Part shown: positions 15,818 to 24,019 of the stretch, piece by piece
How the letters are laid out: the number at the start of each line of letters is the position of its first letter
Numbering within the stretch: the first letter of the stretch is position 1
Source: Thermoplasmata archaeon
GTDB lineage: Archaea; Thermoplasmatota; Thermoplasmata; Lutacidiplasmatales; UBA184
Reading direction: 5' to 3'
Length of the DNA stretch: 64,000 nucleotides
NCBI GenBank assembly: GCA_035532555.1
Contig: DATKQS010000017.1
Coordinates: 30,680 to 94,679 of the forward strand
Notes under the pieces: generated by a model
Databases searched by the model: none
Told to the model about the DNA's origin: nothing
The model's input: only the letters and a program-made list of their open reading frames with translations
Position numbers and translations under genes: made by a program

Positions 15818-17140
15818 ATGCCTGCCTTGGGAGAGCCTCCGCCCTTTCCCTTGCCGGGAGGCCCCGCTCCCGGCTCCCTTACCTACACCATCCCCGGGCT
15901 GCGGGACGACCCTACGTTGTGCCTGCGGTGCCGCTCGGCCCAGCTGCTCTGCGGCAAGCCGGTCTGTCCCATCCTCGTGCGGTACGGAGGCCTCTCTCGG
16001 ACCCTGCCGATGGTGCAAGGTATCGAACTCTCGGGTTCCTCGCCCCCGGGAGTCTTCGTGGGCCGGTTCGGCTACCCGAAGGTATCGGTGGGGCCACTCC
16101 TCAGTCCGATCCACGGGGACACGATGCTCTACGACACCCCGGAGGACTGGGTCGGACGTTCGGTCCAGGAGGTCGTCGGCTTCCGAACGGGTCTCGTCCG
16201 CGGGACCCGATCGATGCGGGTCACCGAAGCGGACCGTCCCGCGGGCCTCCTCGAGGATCTCCAGCTTCTGTCGCTCTCGGCCGAATCGCCCGAGGCCGAG
16301 GCGACGTTCCGCCGCCCGCCCCGGGGGCATCTTGCGCTGTCGGACTCTTCTCCTCCGTTCGGCCCCACCGCCGCGATCGAGGGATTCCGACTCGACGTCC
16401 GCCGGGTCGACCAGCATCTGGACCGGCTCGCATCCGATACCGACGCCAACGCCCGAACCGCCGTCGACGAGCTGTACCACCGGGGCGTGCGGGTCAGTCG
16501 GATCCAGCGCGCGTTCAGCGTCGGCACTCTAGGCCGCCGGGGCCGCCGCAAGCTCGTGCCGACGCGATGGAGCATCACCGCGGTGGACGACCTTCTCTCG
16601 AAAGGCAATCTCGCGAAGATTCGCCATCTCCCCGAGCTCTCGGAGATCCTCCTCTACCGGTACACGGCCCTCGACAACCGTTGGTTCCTCGCCTTCCTTC
16701 CGGGAACCTACCGGTACGAATCCATCGAGACATGGTACCCGAACACACTGTGGAATCCCAACACCGAGCGGGTCGTCATGATGGGGGACCACGAGGGTTT
16801 CCACGGCCGCACGACGTACGCATCGATCGGGGGCTGCTACTACGCGGCCCGGCTCGCGACCTCGGAGGCGTTGCTTCGTCTGCAGCGCCAGGCCGGAGTG
16901 CTCGTGTTCCGGGAGGTCCACCCCGGAGAGATCCTACCGCTGGGTGTCTGGAACGTCCGCGAGCACGTCCGAGAGGCGCTCGCCCGGCCTCCCGAGCGTC
17001 TCGCCTCCCTCGCCGAACTCACCGCACGGATGGTCGAGACCTTCGCCATCCCGATCGAGCGCTGGCTGCGGCAGAGCGCGGTGCTCCACGACGTGCGGAC
17101 CCAGCGTCGGCTCGAGGAGTTCGACCGCGCGGCGTCGTGA
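15818..17140 (+). CDS. nreA: Archaeal DNA repair protein NreA
   Basis: NreA-family proteins act in repair of DNA damage in archaea and bind PCNA. The 440-residue protein has the N-terminal Cys cluster CLRCRSAQLLCGKPVCPIL (about residues 35-53) and the family core with GFYPK-like 'GRFGYPKVSVGPLLSP', HGDTMLYDTPEDW, the RVSRIQRAFSVGTLGRRGRRKLVPTRW region and YNTLWNPN-like segments. The C terminus TQRRLEEFDRAAS resembles a PCNA-interacting Qxx(L)xxF motif and ends close to the last residue, as expected. It converges on the MAT gene. Confidence 0.88.
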   Translation: MPALGEPPPFPLPGGPAPGSLTYTIPGLRDDPTLCLRCRSAQLLCGKPVCPILVRYGGLSRTLPMVQGIELSGSSPPGVFVGRFGYPKVSVGPLLSPIHGDTMLYDTPEDWVGRSVQEVVGFRTGLVRGTRSMRVTEADRPAGLLEDLQLLSLSAESPEAEATFRRPPRGHLALSDSSPPFGPTAAIEGFRLDVRRVDQHLDRLASDTDANARTAVDELYHRGVRVSRIQRAFSVGTLGRRGRRKLVPTRWSITAVDDLLSKGNLAKIRHLPELSEILLYRYTALDNRWFLAFLPGTYRYESIETWYPNTLWNPNTERVVMMGDHEGFHGRTTYASIGGCYYAARLATSEALLRLQRQAGVLVFREVHPGEILPLGVWNVREHVREALARPPERLASLAELTARMVETFAIPIERWLRQSAVLHDVRTQRRLEEFDRAAS

Positions 17141-17175
17141 AACGTCGCGAGCGCAGGGTCCTTGCGGAAGGCCGT

Positions 17176-18372
17176 CTAGAAAACGGTGATCTTCCCGGTC
17201 AGGAGCTTCTGGGGGATCGACGGGATCTCGTCGAACCAATGCTGCGCGACCGCCTCGGCCTTGCCCTTGACCTGGGCGAGCTTGACCCCATCCGCCGGCA
17301 GGATCTGCAGGCTCGCGACCTGCGGCTCGTCGACCGGCTTGCCGATCTGGGAGAGGATCCGCACGTGGACCTCCTTGACGTTGCCGCCGGTCTCCTTGAT
17401 GATGTCGTTCGCGATCTGATTGCCGACGATGTTGTAGATCTTCCCGACGTGGTTGATCGGGTTCTTCCCGGCGGACGCCTCGAGGCTCATCGGCCGGCAC
17501 GGCGTGATGAGGCCGTTCGCGCGGTTGCCGCGTCCGACGGATCCGTCATCCCCGGCTTCCATCGATAGGCCCGTGCAGGTGAGGTAGAACCGACCGAGCT
17601 CGGGATCGTCGGCCGTGTTGACGTCGATGACGACCTCGCGGCGGGTCAGCTTCGTGGCCTGGTCCGCGAGCTTGTCACGGATCTGTGCGCAGACGTTCGC
17701 GTACTCGTCCGCGTCCTCGATCTCCGAGTCGACGAGCGCGGCCGCGACCGTGAGCCGGATCTTGTCGCCGGAGCGGAATCCCATCACCTTGACGTCCTCG
17801 CCGAGCGCCGGGAGCTTCCGCTTGAGCTTGAGCGTGAGGAACTTCTCGCTTTCGAGGACGAGCTTCTCGGTGTCGGAGAACGGAGCGAAGCCGACCCCGA
17901 AGCTGGTATCGTTGGAGAGGACCGACTTCTGGTCGAAGACGCCCCTCAGGTCGATCGACCCCTGCCCGATCTTGCAGTCGAACTCGACGTTCTTGTCGAC
18001 ATCGAGGTGCGCGGCGATCGAGCCGACGTACTTCTTCCCGGCATCGATTGCGGTCTGGCGGAACGGGAGCTTCTCTCCGTTGACCTCGGTCGTGGCGCGC
18101 CCGACCAGGAGGATGTAGATCGGGCTCGTGACCCGCCCTCCGCCGAACTTCGGTTCGGACCCCCCGCCGACGATCTGGGTCTCGTCAGTGTTGTGGTGGA
18201 GGATGCGGTTGTACTCATCGAGGTACATCCGGGAGAGCGCTTGACTGACGGACTCGGAGATCCCATCGGCCATCGAGTCGGGGTGGCCGAGACCCTTGCG
18301 CTCGACCAGCTCGACGGTCTGGTCCTCGATATGCATCGTCCGCAGCGGTTCCACCTGGATGTTCCGGGCCAT
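17176..18372 (-). CDS. mat: Archaeal S-adenosylmethionine synthetase
   Basis: Makes S-adenosylmethionine from ATP and methionine. The 398-residue protein is the archaeal MAT type, not bacterial MetK: VELVERKGLGHPDSMADGI (about residues 21-39), QIVGGGSEPKFGGG, GQGSIDLRGVFD, and the late glycine-rich GDDGSVGRGNRANGLITP. It has its own CTTAAAC box about 38 bp upstream of the ATG, so it is probably transcribed separately from Elp3. SAM supplied here feeds the radical SAM enzymes (Elp3, Tes) and methyltransferases (TrmY, TrmJ, DphB) in the window. Confidence 0.97.
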   Translation of the reverse strand: MARNIQVEPLRTMHIEDQTVELVERKGLGHPDSMADGISESVSQALSRMYLDEYNRILHHNTDETQIVGGGSEPKFGGGRVTSPIYILLVGRATTEVNGEKLPFRQTAIDAGKKYVGSIAAHLDVDKNVEFDCKIGQGSIDLRGVFDQKSVLSNDTSFGVGFAPFSDTEKLVLESEKFLTLKLKRKLPALGEDVKVMGFRSGDKIRLTVAAALVDSEIEDADEYANVCAQIRDKLADQATKLTRREVVIDVNTADDPELGRFYLTCTGLSMEAGDDGSVGRGNRANGLITPCRPMSLEASAGKNPINHVGKIYNIVGNQIANDIIKETGGNVKEVHVRILSQIGKPVDEPQVASLQILPADGVKLAQVKGKAEAVAQHWFDEIPSIPQKLLTGKITVF

Positions 18373-18437
18373 GGGGGTTCACTCGGGGCCGGCGGAGTCG
18401 GGGGTCGGTTTAAGGGTTGCGACGCTTAGGGCCGACG

Positions 18438-19961
18438 CTAGGCGTTGCGTCCGGCGAAAAGGGCCTTCCTCAGGTGGGAACCGGCGGGAACGTACCCCCG
18501 GGCGCGGTAGTAGGGGCGGGTCCCGACGGCGCTGGTGACGTAGATACCGCGGAACCCGGCTTCCTCGGCTCTCGCTTCCGCGCGCTCGAGCAGCGCGTGG
18601 CCGAGCCCTCGGTGCTGGTAGTCGGATCGGCCTCCACCGGGCGTCCCGATCGCCACCTCCGTTCCCAAGACCTTCAACTCCCGTATCACCGGTTCGGTGA
18701 GCGTCCCCTCGAGTGACTCGGAAGGGATGCGGAGCCTCAGGAACCCGGCGACGGCATCGGAGCGTGCGTCCTCCCACGACAGGAACAGTTCCCTCCCTCC
18801 GACCGTGGGGTACTCCGTCTCGGTGAGGGCGAGGTCGTCGATCGGCGGGCTCGCCCGCCGGCCCACCTCGCGGCAGCGCAGGCAGCGGCAATGGGCCCCG
18901 CTCTCCGCCAGCCGAGCGAGCGCGCGTTCTCTCAAGTTGCTGACCCGGACGCCGCCTGCGATCAGCCGCGCCGGGATGTCGCGCTGGATGCGCTGGATCC
19001 GGACCCAGGGAGGCAGAGAGCCCTTGATGCGCGCCAGCACCTCGATCGCGGTGGGAGTGTCGTAGGGAACGAACCGACCGGCCTTCCAGTCGTCGTAGAG
19101 CGGGGTCCCGGGGATCACGAGGGTGGGGTAGATCTTCAGCATGTCCGGCCGCAACGCAGGATCGTCGAGCACGCGGAGGGCATCGCGGTAGTCCTCCTCG
19201 GGGGTCATCCCCGGAAGCCCGAGCATCAGATGGTAGCAGATCTTCAGGCCCTGGCCGCGAGCGGCGGTAGTGGCCCGGCGGACGTCCTCCGTTCCGTGGG
19301 CCCGCCCGACCGCTTGCAGAACCTCCTCGTGCAGGCATTCGACGCCGATCTCGATGCGCGTGACCCCTGCGCCGAGGAGGAAGGGAAGGACGCGCGCGTC
19401 GCACCAATCCGGTCGAGTTTCGACCGTGAGCCCGACCATTCGCCGTGCCGCCGATTCATTCGCGAGCTGCGCCTCCGCGAGCGAAGTTGCCGGCGCGCCG
19501 TTGAGACCCTCGTACACCCCGCGGAGCACGCTCTCCTGGTACGACACCGGCCGCGACGGGAACGTCCCCCCCATCACGATCACTTCCACCTTGGAGGTCG
19601 GGTGCCCGGTCTCCTCGAGTGAGGCCAGGCGCTCGGCAGCGATCCGGCGGGAGTCCCAATGAAACTGGGCCCCCCGCAGAGCGGAGGGCTCCTCCCCCGT
19701 GTAACTCTGAGGGCTGTTGTTCTCGACCCCGCCGGGGCAGTACGTGCACCGGCCGTGCGGGCAGCGCGCCGGCGCGGTCATCACGGCGACCACCGCGACC
19801 CCCGAGAGGGTTCGGGAAGGCCTTCGCAGGATCGCTCCGTCAAAGCGCGCCCGCTCCTCGGGAGGTAGGCTGGCGAGCCAGTCGACGTTCGAAGGAAGGG
19901 TGCGGGCGCCACTGGCCCGCACCTGCTTGAGCTTGATCCGGTGGATATCCTCCGGCCCCAT
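18438..19961 (-). CDS. elp3: Elp3-type tRNA wobble-uridine modification enzyme (radical SAM plus GNAT)
   Basis: Adds the carboxymethyl group at C5 of wobble uridine-34. The radical SAM domain carries the Fe-S motif CPHGRCTYCPGG (cysteines spaced 5 and 3), followed by VMGGTFPSRP, ETRPDWC and GLPGMTPEEDYRDA. A zinc-binding CRCLRCREVG segment lies between domains. The C-terminal acetyltransferase domain has YQHRGLGHALLERAE and GYYxR-like RPYYRARGY. I prefer the ATG at 19961, 23 bases past the IPP isomerase stop; a GTG at 20000 is the alternative and would overlap. Last gene of the membrane protein-ipk-fni-elp3 run. Confidence 0.95.
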   Translation of the reverse strand: MGPEDIHRIKLKQVRASGARTLPSNVDWLASLPPEERARFDGAILRRPSRTLSGVAVVAVMTAPARCPHGRCTYCPGGVENNSPQSYTGEEPSALRGAQFHWDSRRIAAERLASLEETGHPTSKVEVIVMGGTFPSRPVSYQESVLRGVYEGLNGAPATSLAEAQLANESAARRMVGLTVETRPDWCDARVLPFLLGAGVTRIEIGVECLHEEVLQAVGRAHGTEDVRRATTAARGQGLKICYHLMLGLPGMTPEEDYRDALRVLDDPALRPDMLKIYPTLVIPGTPLYDDWKAGRFVPYDTPTAIEVLARIKGSLPPWVRIQRIQRDIPARLIAGGVRVSNLRERALARLAESGAHCRCLRCREVGRRASPPIDDLALTETEYPTVGGRELFLSWEDARSDAVAGFLRLRIPSESLEGTLTEPVIRELKVLGTEVAIGTPGGGRSDYQHRGLGHALLERAEARAEEAGFRGIYVTSAVGTRPYYRARGYVPAGSHLRKALFAGRNA

Positions 19962-19984
19962 GGGGCCGGGAGCCGCCGTCGCTC

Positions 19985-21100
19985 TCAGCGCTGGAGCCAC
20001 GCCCGGGTCTCTCCCGTCACCACGTACGGGGCCCTCTGCAGGTCCGCGATCGTGCGCGAACCTGTCAGGAACATCGCGACCCGGACCTCGTGGATGATCT
20101 GTTCGAGCTCGCGCCGCGTCTCCTCGTAGCTCGAGGCGGCGACCCGCAGCACGCCGCCGGCGATCCCCGCGGCGGTCGCCCCCAACGCAACGGCACGCGC
20201 GACGTCGAGTCCTGAGCGGACTCCGCCGCTCGCGACCACGGGCAGACCGACCGGGAGGACCTCTCGAACGGCCGCGGGCGATGGGATCCCCCAGTCCCAG
20301 AAGGTCCGTCCCAGCCGAGCCTCGCGCTCGGCGCCCTGGTCGACGGCCCTCCAGTGCTCGACGGCGGCGAACGAGGTCCCACCGGTCCCGCTCACATCCA
20401 GTGCCCGCACCCCATGGTCGCGCAGCCGCTCGGCGACCGAGCGCGAGAGTCCGGCCCCTGTCTCCTTCACGAGCACCGGGAAGGTGGCCGCGAGCTCTCC
20501 GATGCGAGCGAGGGCGCCTCGGGCCCGCCGATCGCCTTCGGGCTGGACCATCTCCTGGAGGAAGTTCAGATGGATCGCGAGGGCATCGGCCCCGATCAGC
20601 TCCATCGCCGCCCGGGCGTCGTCGGACGTGATGATCCTATCGCCGGGGGACTGCGCGATGATCTGCGGGGCGCCGATGTTCGCGAACTTGAGCGGAACGG
20701 GGTGCCGCGCGACGACCGAGTAGCTGTCGGGGTACTGGCCCTTGAGGATCGCGGCGCGCTCGCTCCCGACGCCCATCGCGACCCCGACGTCGGCGGCGGC
20801 ATGCGCGAGATTCTCGTTGATCTTGGCCGCGTCCGGGAACCCCCCAGTCATCCCCGTGATCATGAGCGGGGCCCGGAGCTTCTTGCCGAACAGGGTCGTC
20901 GACGCATCGACCTCCTCGAAGTCGATCTCGGGCAGGGCGTTGTGGACGAGCTGGATGTCGTTCCAGTAGCGGTACCGCCCCTCGACCTCCCGGCCGAGGA
21001 CGACCTTGACGTGCTCGGCCTTGCGGTGGCTCAAGTCCAGCCCATCCGCGCCGGGGTCCTTAGCGTCCCGCGGCTCGCGCCCAGCTCCCGTAGTAGACAT
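19985..21100 (-). CDS. fni: Isopentenyl-diphosphate delta-isomerase, type 2 (FMN-dependent)
   Basis: Interconverts IPP and DMAPP, priming archaeal isoprenoid lipid synthesis. The 371-residue protein starts SHRKAEHVKVVLGREVEG and contains APLMITGMTGG, the GVGSERAA loop, NFLQEMVQPEG, LVKETGAGLS, and the phosphate-binding DVSGTGGTSFAAVE and VVASGGVRSGLDVARAVALGA segments of the type-2 enzyme. The ATG at 21100 overlaps the ipk stop by about 40 bases; the longer upstream frame is antisense to ipk reading and not needed. Co-directional with ipk. Confidence 0.96.
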   Translation of the reverse strand: MSTTGAGREPRDAKDPGADGLDLSHRKAEHVKVVLGREVEGRYRYWNDIQLVHNALPEIDFEEVDASTTLFGKKLRAPLMITGMTGGFPDAAKINENLAHAAADVGVAMGVGSERAAILKGQYPDSYSVVARHPVPLKFANIGAPQIIAQSPGDRIITSDDARAAMELIGADALAIHLNFLQEMVQPEGDRRARGALARIGELAATFPVLVKETGAGLSRSVAERLRDHGVRALDVSGTGGTSFAAVEHWRAVDQGAEREARLGRTFWDWGIPSPAAVREVLPVGLPVVASGGVRSGLDVARAVALGATAAGIAGGVLRVAASSYEETRRELEQIIHEVRVAMFLTGSRTIADLQRAPYVVTGETRAWLQR

Positions 21101-21887
21101 TCGTGTGGATCGCTCCCGAAAGCGCCCCATCCCGGAGTCCGCTAATAATCCCTGCGTCGGATCCCGCCTCGGCGATTTGGAGCGCAACGTTCGATTTGGC
21201 CCGGATCCCCCCGGTGACATCCGGAGCTCCCGAGGGAGGAGCGAGGGTCGCGATCGACTCGGCGGTGATGGCCGGGAGGACCGCCCGTCGTCCCCCGTCG
21301 ATCGGGCCGAGGATCCCTTCGACGTCGCTGACGAAGACCACCCGCTCCGGGTGGATCGCGCGCGCGATCTCGAGGGCGATCGTGTCGGCCGACAGGATGG
21401 AGAACCCCCACGCCGAATCGGGTACGACGTCTCCGAACGAGACGGGCATGTGACCCCGGGCGAGGGTGGCCGCGAATGGGGCGAGGTCGACCCGCTCCAC
21501 GCGACCCTCATGCTGCAGCACGTGGTGGGCGATCGGGATCGACCACGGGGACGCGCCCGCCTCCACGAGCGCTCGGAGGACGGCGAGGTGGAGGCGGCGT
21601 ACCTCGGCGCTCACGATGGCAGCTCCGCGCGCCCGTTCCCGGGGCGCGACGCCGGGGGCCGGCGGCCGGTTCAGCCCGAAGCGCGCGGCGGTCCGGTGGC
21701 CGAACCCTCCGGCTCCGTGCAAGACGATCAGGCGCCGGTCGGTGATCGACGCGAGTTCGCCGGCGAGCCGGGCCAGCACCTTCGCTCGCAGCTTCTCGAT
21801 TTCGCGCTTGCGCGTGATGACGCTCCCGCCCAGTTTCACGACGACGATCGGCAGCAGCGCTGCGGTCTCTGGGGGCCGGACGGCCAT
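21060..21887 (-). CDS. ipk: Isopentenyl phosphate kinase
   Basis: Phosphorylates isopentenyl phosphate to IPP, the last step of the archaeal (alternative) mevalonate routes. It is an amino-acid-kinase-fold protein of 275 residues with VVVKLGGSVITRK at the N terminus, the IPK hallmark HGAGGFGH (the last His aligns with the catalytic histidine), a late SADTIALEIARA, FVSDVEGILG and VTGGIRAKSNVALQIAEAG. It pairs with the type-2 isomerase downstream and lies 12 bases after a small membrane protein gene. Confidence 0.95.
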   Translation of the reverse strand: MAVRPPETAALLPIVVVKLGGSVITRKREIEKLRAKVLARLAGELASITDRRLIVLHGAGGFGHRTAARFGLNRPPAPGVAPRERARGAAIVSAEVRRLHLAVLRALVEAGASPWSIPIAHHVLQHEGRVERVDLAPFAATLARGHMPVSFGDVVPDSAWGFSILSADTIALEIARAIHPERVVFVSDVEGILGPIDGGRRAVLPAITAESIATLAPPSGAPDVTGGIRAKSNVALQIAEAGSDAGIISGLRDGALSGAIHTNVYYGSWARAAGR

Positions 21888-21899
21888 CGCTCGACCACC

Positions 21900-22133
21900 T
21901 TAGGCGCGGTCGAGCCCCGTCCGACGGTTGAACAGCAGGAACGCTCCCGCGAGCACGAAGGCCACTCCGGAGAATGCCGGCCAGTCAAAGTAGATGAGCC
22001 AGTAGATGAGCAGAAAGATGCCGATGCCGCACAGCACCGCCGCGAGTACCACCCACGGGACGGAGACGTGCGAGGTCTCCGCGGTGGAGAGCTCGCTCCC
22101 TTCCCCTAGATGCTCGTGCCCGGTGCCCGACAT
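21900..22133 (-). CDS. Small two-helix membrane protein upstream of ipk
   Basis: A 77-residue protein with a polar N terminus (MSGTGHEHLGEG) and two hydrophobic helices, roughly VPWVVLAAVLCGIGIFLLIY and FSGVAFVLAGAFLLF, ending in RRTGLDRA. A TTTAGAGG element lies about 25-30 bp upstream of the ATG, making this the likely first gene of the ipk operon. I do not recognise a family. The longer frame to 22298 is rejected because it passes the promoter. Confidence 0.65.
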   Translation of the reverse strand: MSGTGHEHLGEGSELSTAETSHVSVPWVVLAAVLCGIGIFLLIYWLIYFDWPAFSGVAFVLAGAFLLFNRRTGLDRA

Positions 22134-22460
22134 CGAGACCGGCACGATGTCCCCCTCTAAATCGGTTCGGTGCGAAGCGCGAGGGCCCGGCCGTGGAAGA
22201 ACCGTCTCGACGCGGCCCTCGCCTTGCGCGGTCGAGGCGGGCGGGCCGAGGGAGGCGGGCCGCCCCGATGGGAGTGGGCCGCGGGATCGCCCAAACAACG
22301 AGAAGTTTCCCGGCGGAGGGAAAAGGTAGATATGGCTCGCTACCCTCCGACGCCCTGCCCGAGGTCCGGGTAGGCGTGAACGGTGCCATCACTCACACCC
22401 GACAGTCGGCCGGCGGAAACGCCGAGCCGACCCTCCAGTAGCCATATCGCCAACGAGGCG
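22134..22460 (+). other. Divergent intergenic region and 5' end of orc1: promoter and candidate replication origin
   Basis: Between the ipk operon and orc1 lie 249 bp with no other gene. It holds promoter-like boxes for both sides. It also has two GGAAAC-type cores in inverted orientation (GTTTCC at 22305-22310 and GGAAAC at 22415-22420) and a 9-bp inverted repeat, GATATGGCT (22329-22337) against AGCCATATC (22440-22448). GGAAAC is part of known archaeal origin recognition boxes, and origins often sit beside orc1/cdc6. The second halves fall inside the annotated orc1 N terminus, whose first ~55 residues look poorly conserved. The origin call is an inference. Confidence 0.35.
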
Positions 22461-23813
22461 GTCTCGCAGGTCCGAGACCCGCCTCGAGGCGGAACCGCTG
22501 CGTCGGCCCCCGCGGCCGAGAGGGAGGCCCCCCGACCAACCAGCGATGCGTCGGCCGTCTTCGATTCGCTGCTCGAGGTCAAGGGCGAGCTCTTCAAGGG
22601 CCGGCGAGAGGTCCTGCGGGATTCCTACGTCCCGAGCCGGCTACCGCACCGCGAGCACCAGATCCACCAGGTCGCCGAGGTGCTCGCCCCGGCGTTGCGC
22701 GGCGATCTCCCGTCCAACCTGTTGATCTACGGCAAGATCGGTACGGGCAAGACGGCCGTCGTGGCCCAGGTCCGTCGGGATATCGAGCGGCGCGACGAGA
22801 TCTCCGATCACATCAAGTTCATCTACATCAACTGCGGGAACATCGACACTCCCTACAGCCTGCTGCAGATGGCCGGCAACACCTTCGCCGTCAAGGAGTC
22901 CGATCGGATCCCGACCGGCTGGTCCCTCGACCGGGTGCAGGCGGGGATGCGCCGCCTCATGGACACTAAGGCGCGCACGGTGATCCTCGTGCTGGACGAG
23001 ATCGACCGGCTCGTCGTCCGGAGCGGGGACGGCGTCCTCTACACGTTGAGCCAGATCAACACGGAGCTCGCGAACGCGCGCCTCGTGATCGTGGGGATCT
23101 CCAACGATCTCAAGTTCACCAACAACCTCGACGCCCGCGTCCGCAGCCGCCTCAACGAGGAGAAGATCCTCTTCCCACCGTACGACGCCCTCCAGCTCCA
23201 GGACATCCTGCGCGAACGCGCCAAGGAGGCGTTCCGCGACGGGGTCGTCGATCCGGGGGTCATCGAGCGGTGCGCGGCATACGCGGCCCTCGAGCACGGG
23301 GACGCTCGCCGGGCGCTCGCGCTCCTGCGCCTCGGCGCCGAGATGTCTGAGCGCGATCGCGCGAAGCGGATCACGCCGGACCATATCGTCAAGGCGAAGA
23401 ACCGACTCGAGCAGGACGTCATCATCGATTGCTGCCGGACGCTCCCGACGCACTGCAAGATCCTCCTCTATGCGATCCTACAGGCCTACGAGCGACGCAG
23501 GACGGGCGTGCTCACCGGGGACGTCTACGAGGGGTACGCGAAGCTCGCTCAGAAGCTCGGCCTGCAGCCGTTGCACGCCCGAAGCGTATCGAACCATCTC
23601 TCGGACCTCGAGGCGCTCGGGCTAATCCGCGCCACGATCGTCTCGCGGGGCCGCGGTGGACGGACCCGGGAGATCATCGTCGATGTGCCGATCGCCGAGA
23701 CCCTCCCCGCCCTCGAAGAGGACCCGCTACTCGCCCCGCTCGGCCGACCCCGCAACCGCGGGCAGCTGCTGCTGACGAACTTCGACAACCCGGCGCGGAC
23801 GACCCCTTACTGA
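22383..23813 (+). CDS. orc1: Orc1/Cdc6 replication initiator
   Basis: AAA+ ATPase that recognises the origin and loads MCM. Residues ~57 on match the family: FDSLLEVKGELFKGRREVLRD, SYVPSRLPHREHQIHQVAE, Walker A YGKIGTGKT, Walker B VILVLDEIDRL, sensor 1 IVGISNDL, and the arginine-rich DARVRSRLNEEKILFPPY segment. The C-terminal winged helix includes SVSNHLSDLEALGLI for DNA contact. The first ~55 residues are Pro/Ala-rich and unremarkable. The start is a GTG; no other ATG/GTG/TTG is in frame before the conserved core. Convergent 7-base overlap with the next gene. Confidence 0.94.
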   Translation: MPSLTPDSRPAETPSRPSSSHIANEAVSQVRDPPRGGTAASAPAAEREAPRPTSDASAVFDSLLEVKGELFKGRREVLRDSYVPSRLPHREHQIHQVAEVLAPALRGDLPSNLLIYGKIGTGKTAVVAQVRRDIERRDEISDHIKFIYINCGNIDTPYSLLQMAGNTFAVKESDRIPTGWSLDRVQAGMRRLMDTKARTVILVLDEIDRLVVRSGDGVLYTLSQINTELANARLVIVGISNDLKFTNNLDARVRSRLNEEKILFPPYDALQLQDILRERAKEAFRDGVVDPGVIERCAAYAALEHGDARRALALLRLGAEMSERDRAKRITPDHIVKAKNRLEQDVIIDCCRTLPTHCKILLYAILQAYERRRTGVLTGDVYEGYAKLAQKLGLQPLHARSVSNHLSDLEALGLIRATIVSRGRGGRTREIIVDVPIAETLPALEEDPLLAPLGRPRNRGQLLLTNFDNPARTTPY

Positions 23814-24019
23814 GTCGACTCAACCGCCGTCCGTTCGGCCTCGCTCGCGAGCTCGCCCGCGTTCGCGCGACGCCGCGCGCGCTCCCGCCGCATCTCGGAG
23901 AGGTCCCGGTCGAGATCTCGCATCTCCCGGGCGTAGCGGCGCAGGCGCACATGCGAGATCGCCTCGAGCGTGGCGATCTCCCGGTCGAGCGTGTCGTCCG
24001 AGGCCCGGTAGCGGCTCAT
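23807..24019 (-). CDS. Small charged helical protein
   Basis: A 70-residue protein rich in Arg, Asp and Glu, with heptad-like spacing in DREIATLEAISHVRLRRYARE and LDRDLSEMRRERARRR, predicted helical or coiled coil. Its ATG overlaps the stop of the aldehyde dehydrogenase gene as ATGA, which argues that it is translated. No family recognised and no clear link to the dehydrogenase. Confidence 0.5.
   Translation of the reverse strand: MSRYRASDDTLDREIATLEAISHVRLRRYAREMRDLDRDLSEMRRERARRRANAGELASEAERTAVESTQ

Noticed and set aside
15919..17568. 549-residue plus-strand frame over nreA and mat
   Set aside because: Alternate frame of nreA followed by antisense of mat; no domain features.
18373..18437. 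SAM riboswitch before the MAT gene
   Set aside because: The gap is only 65 bp, contains a TATA-like box and shows no known riboswitch fold.
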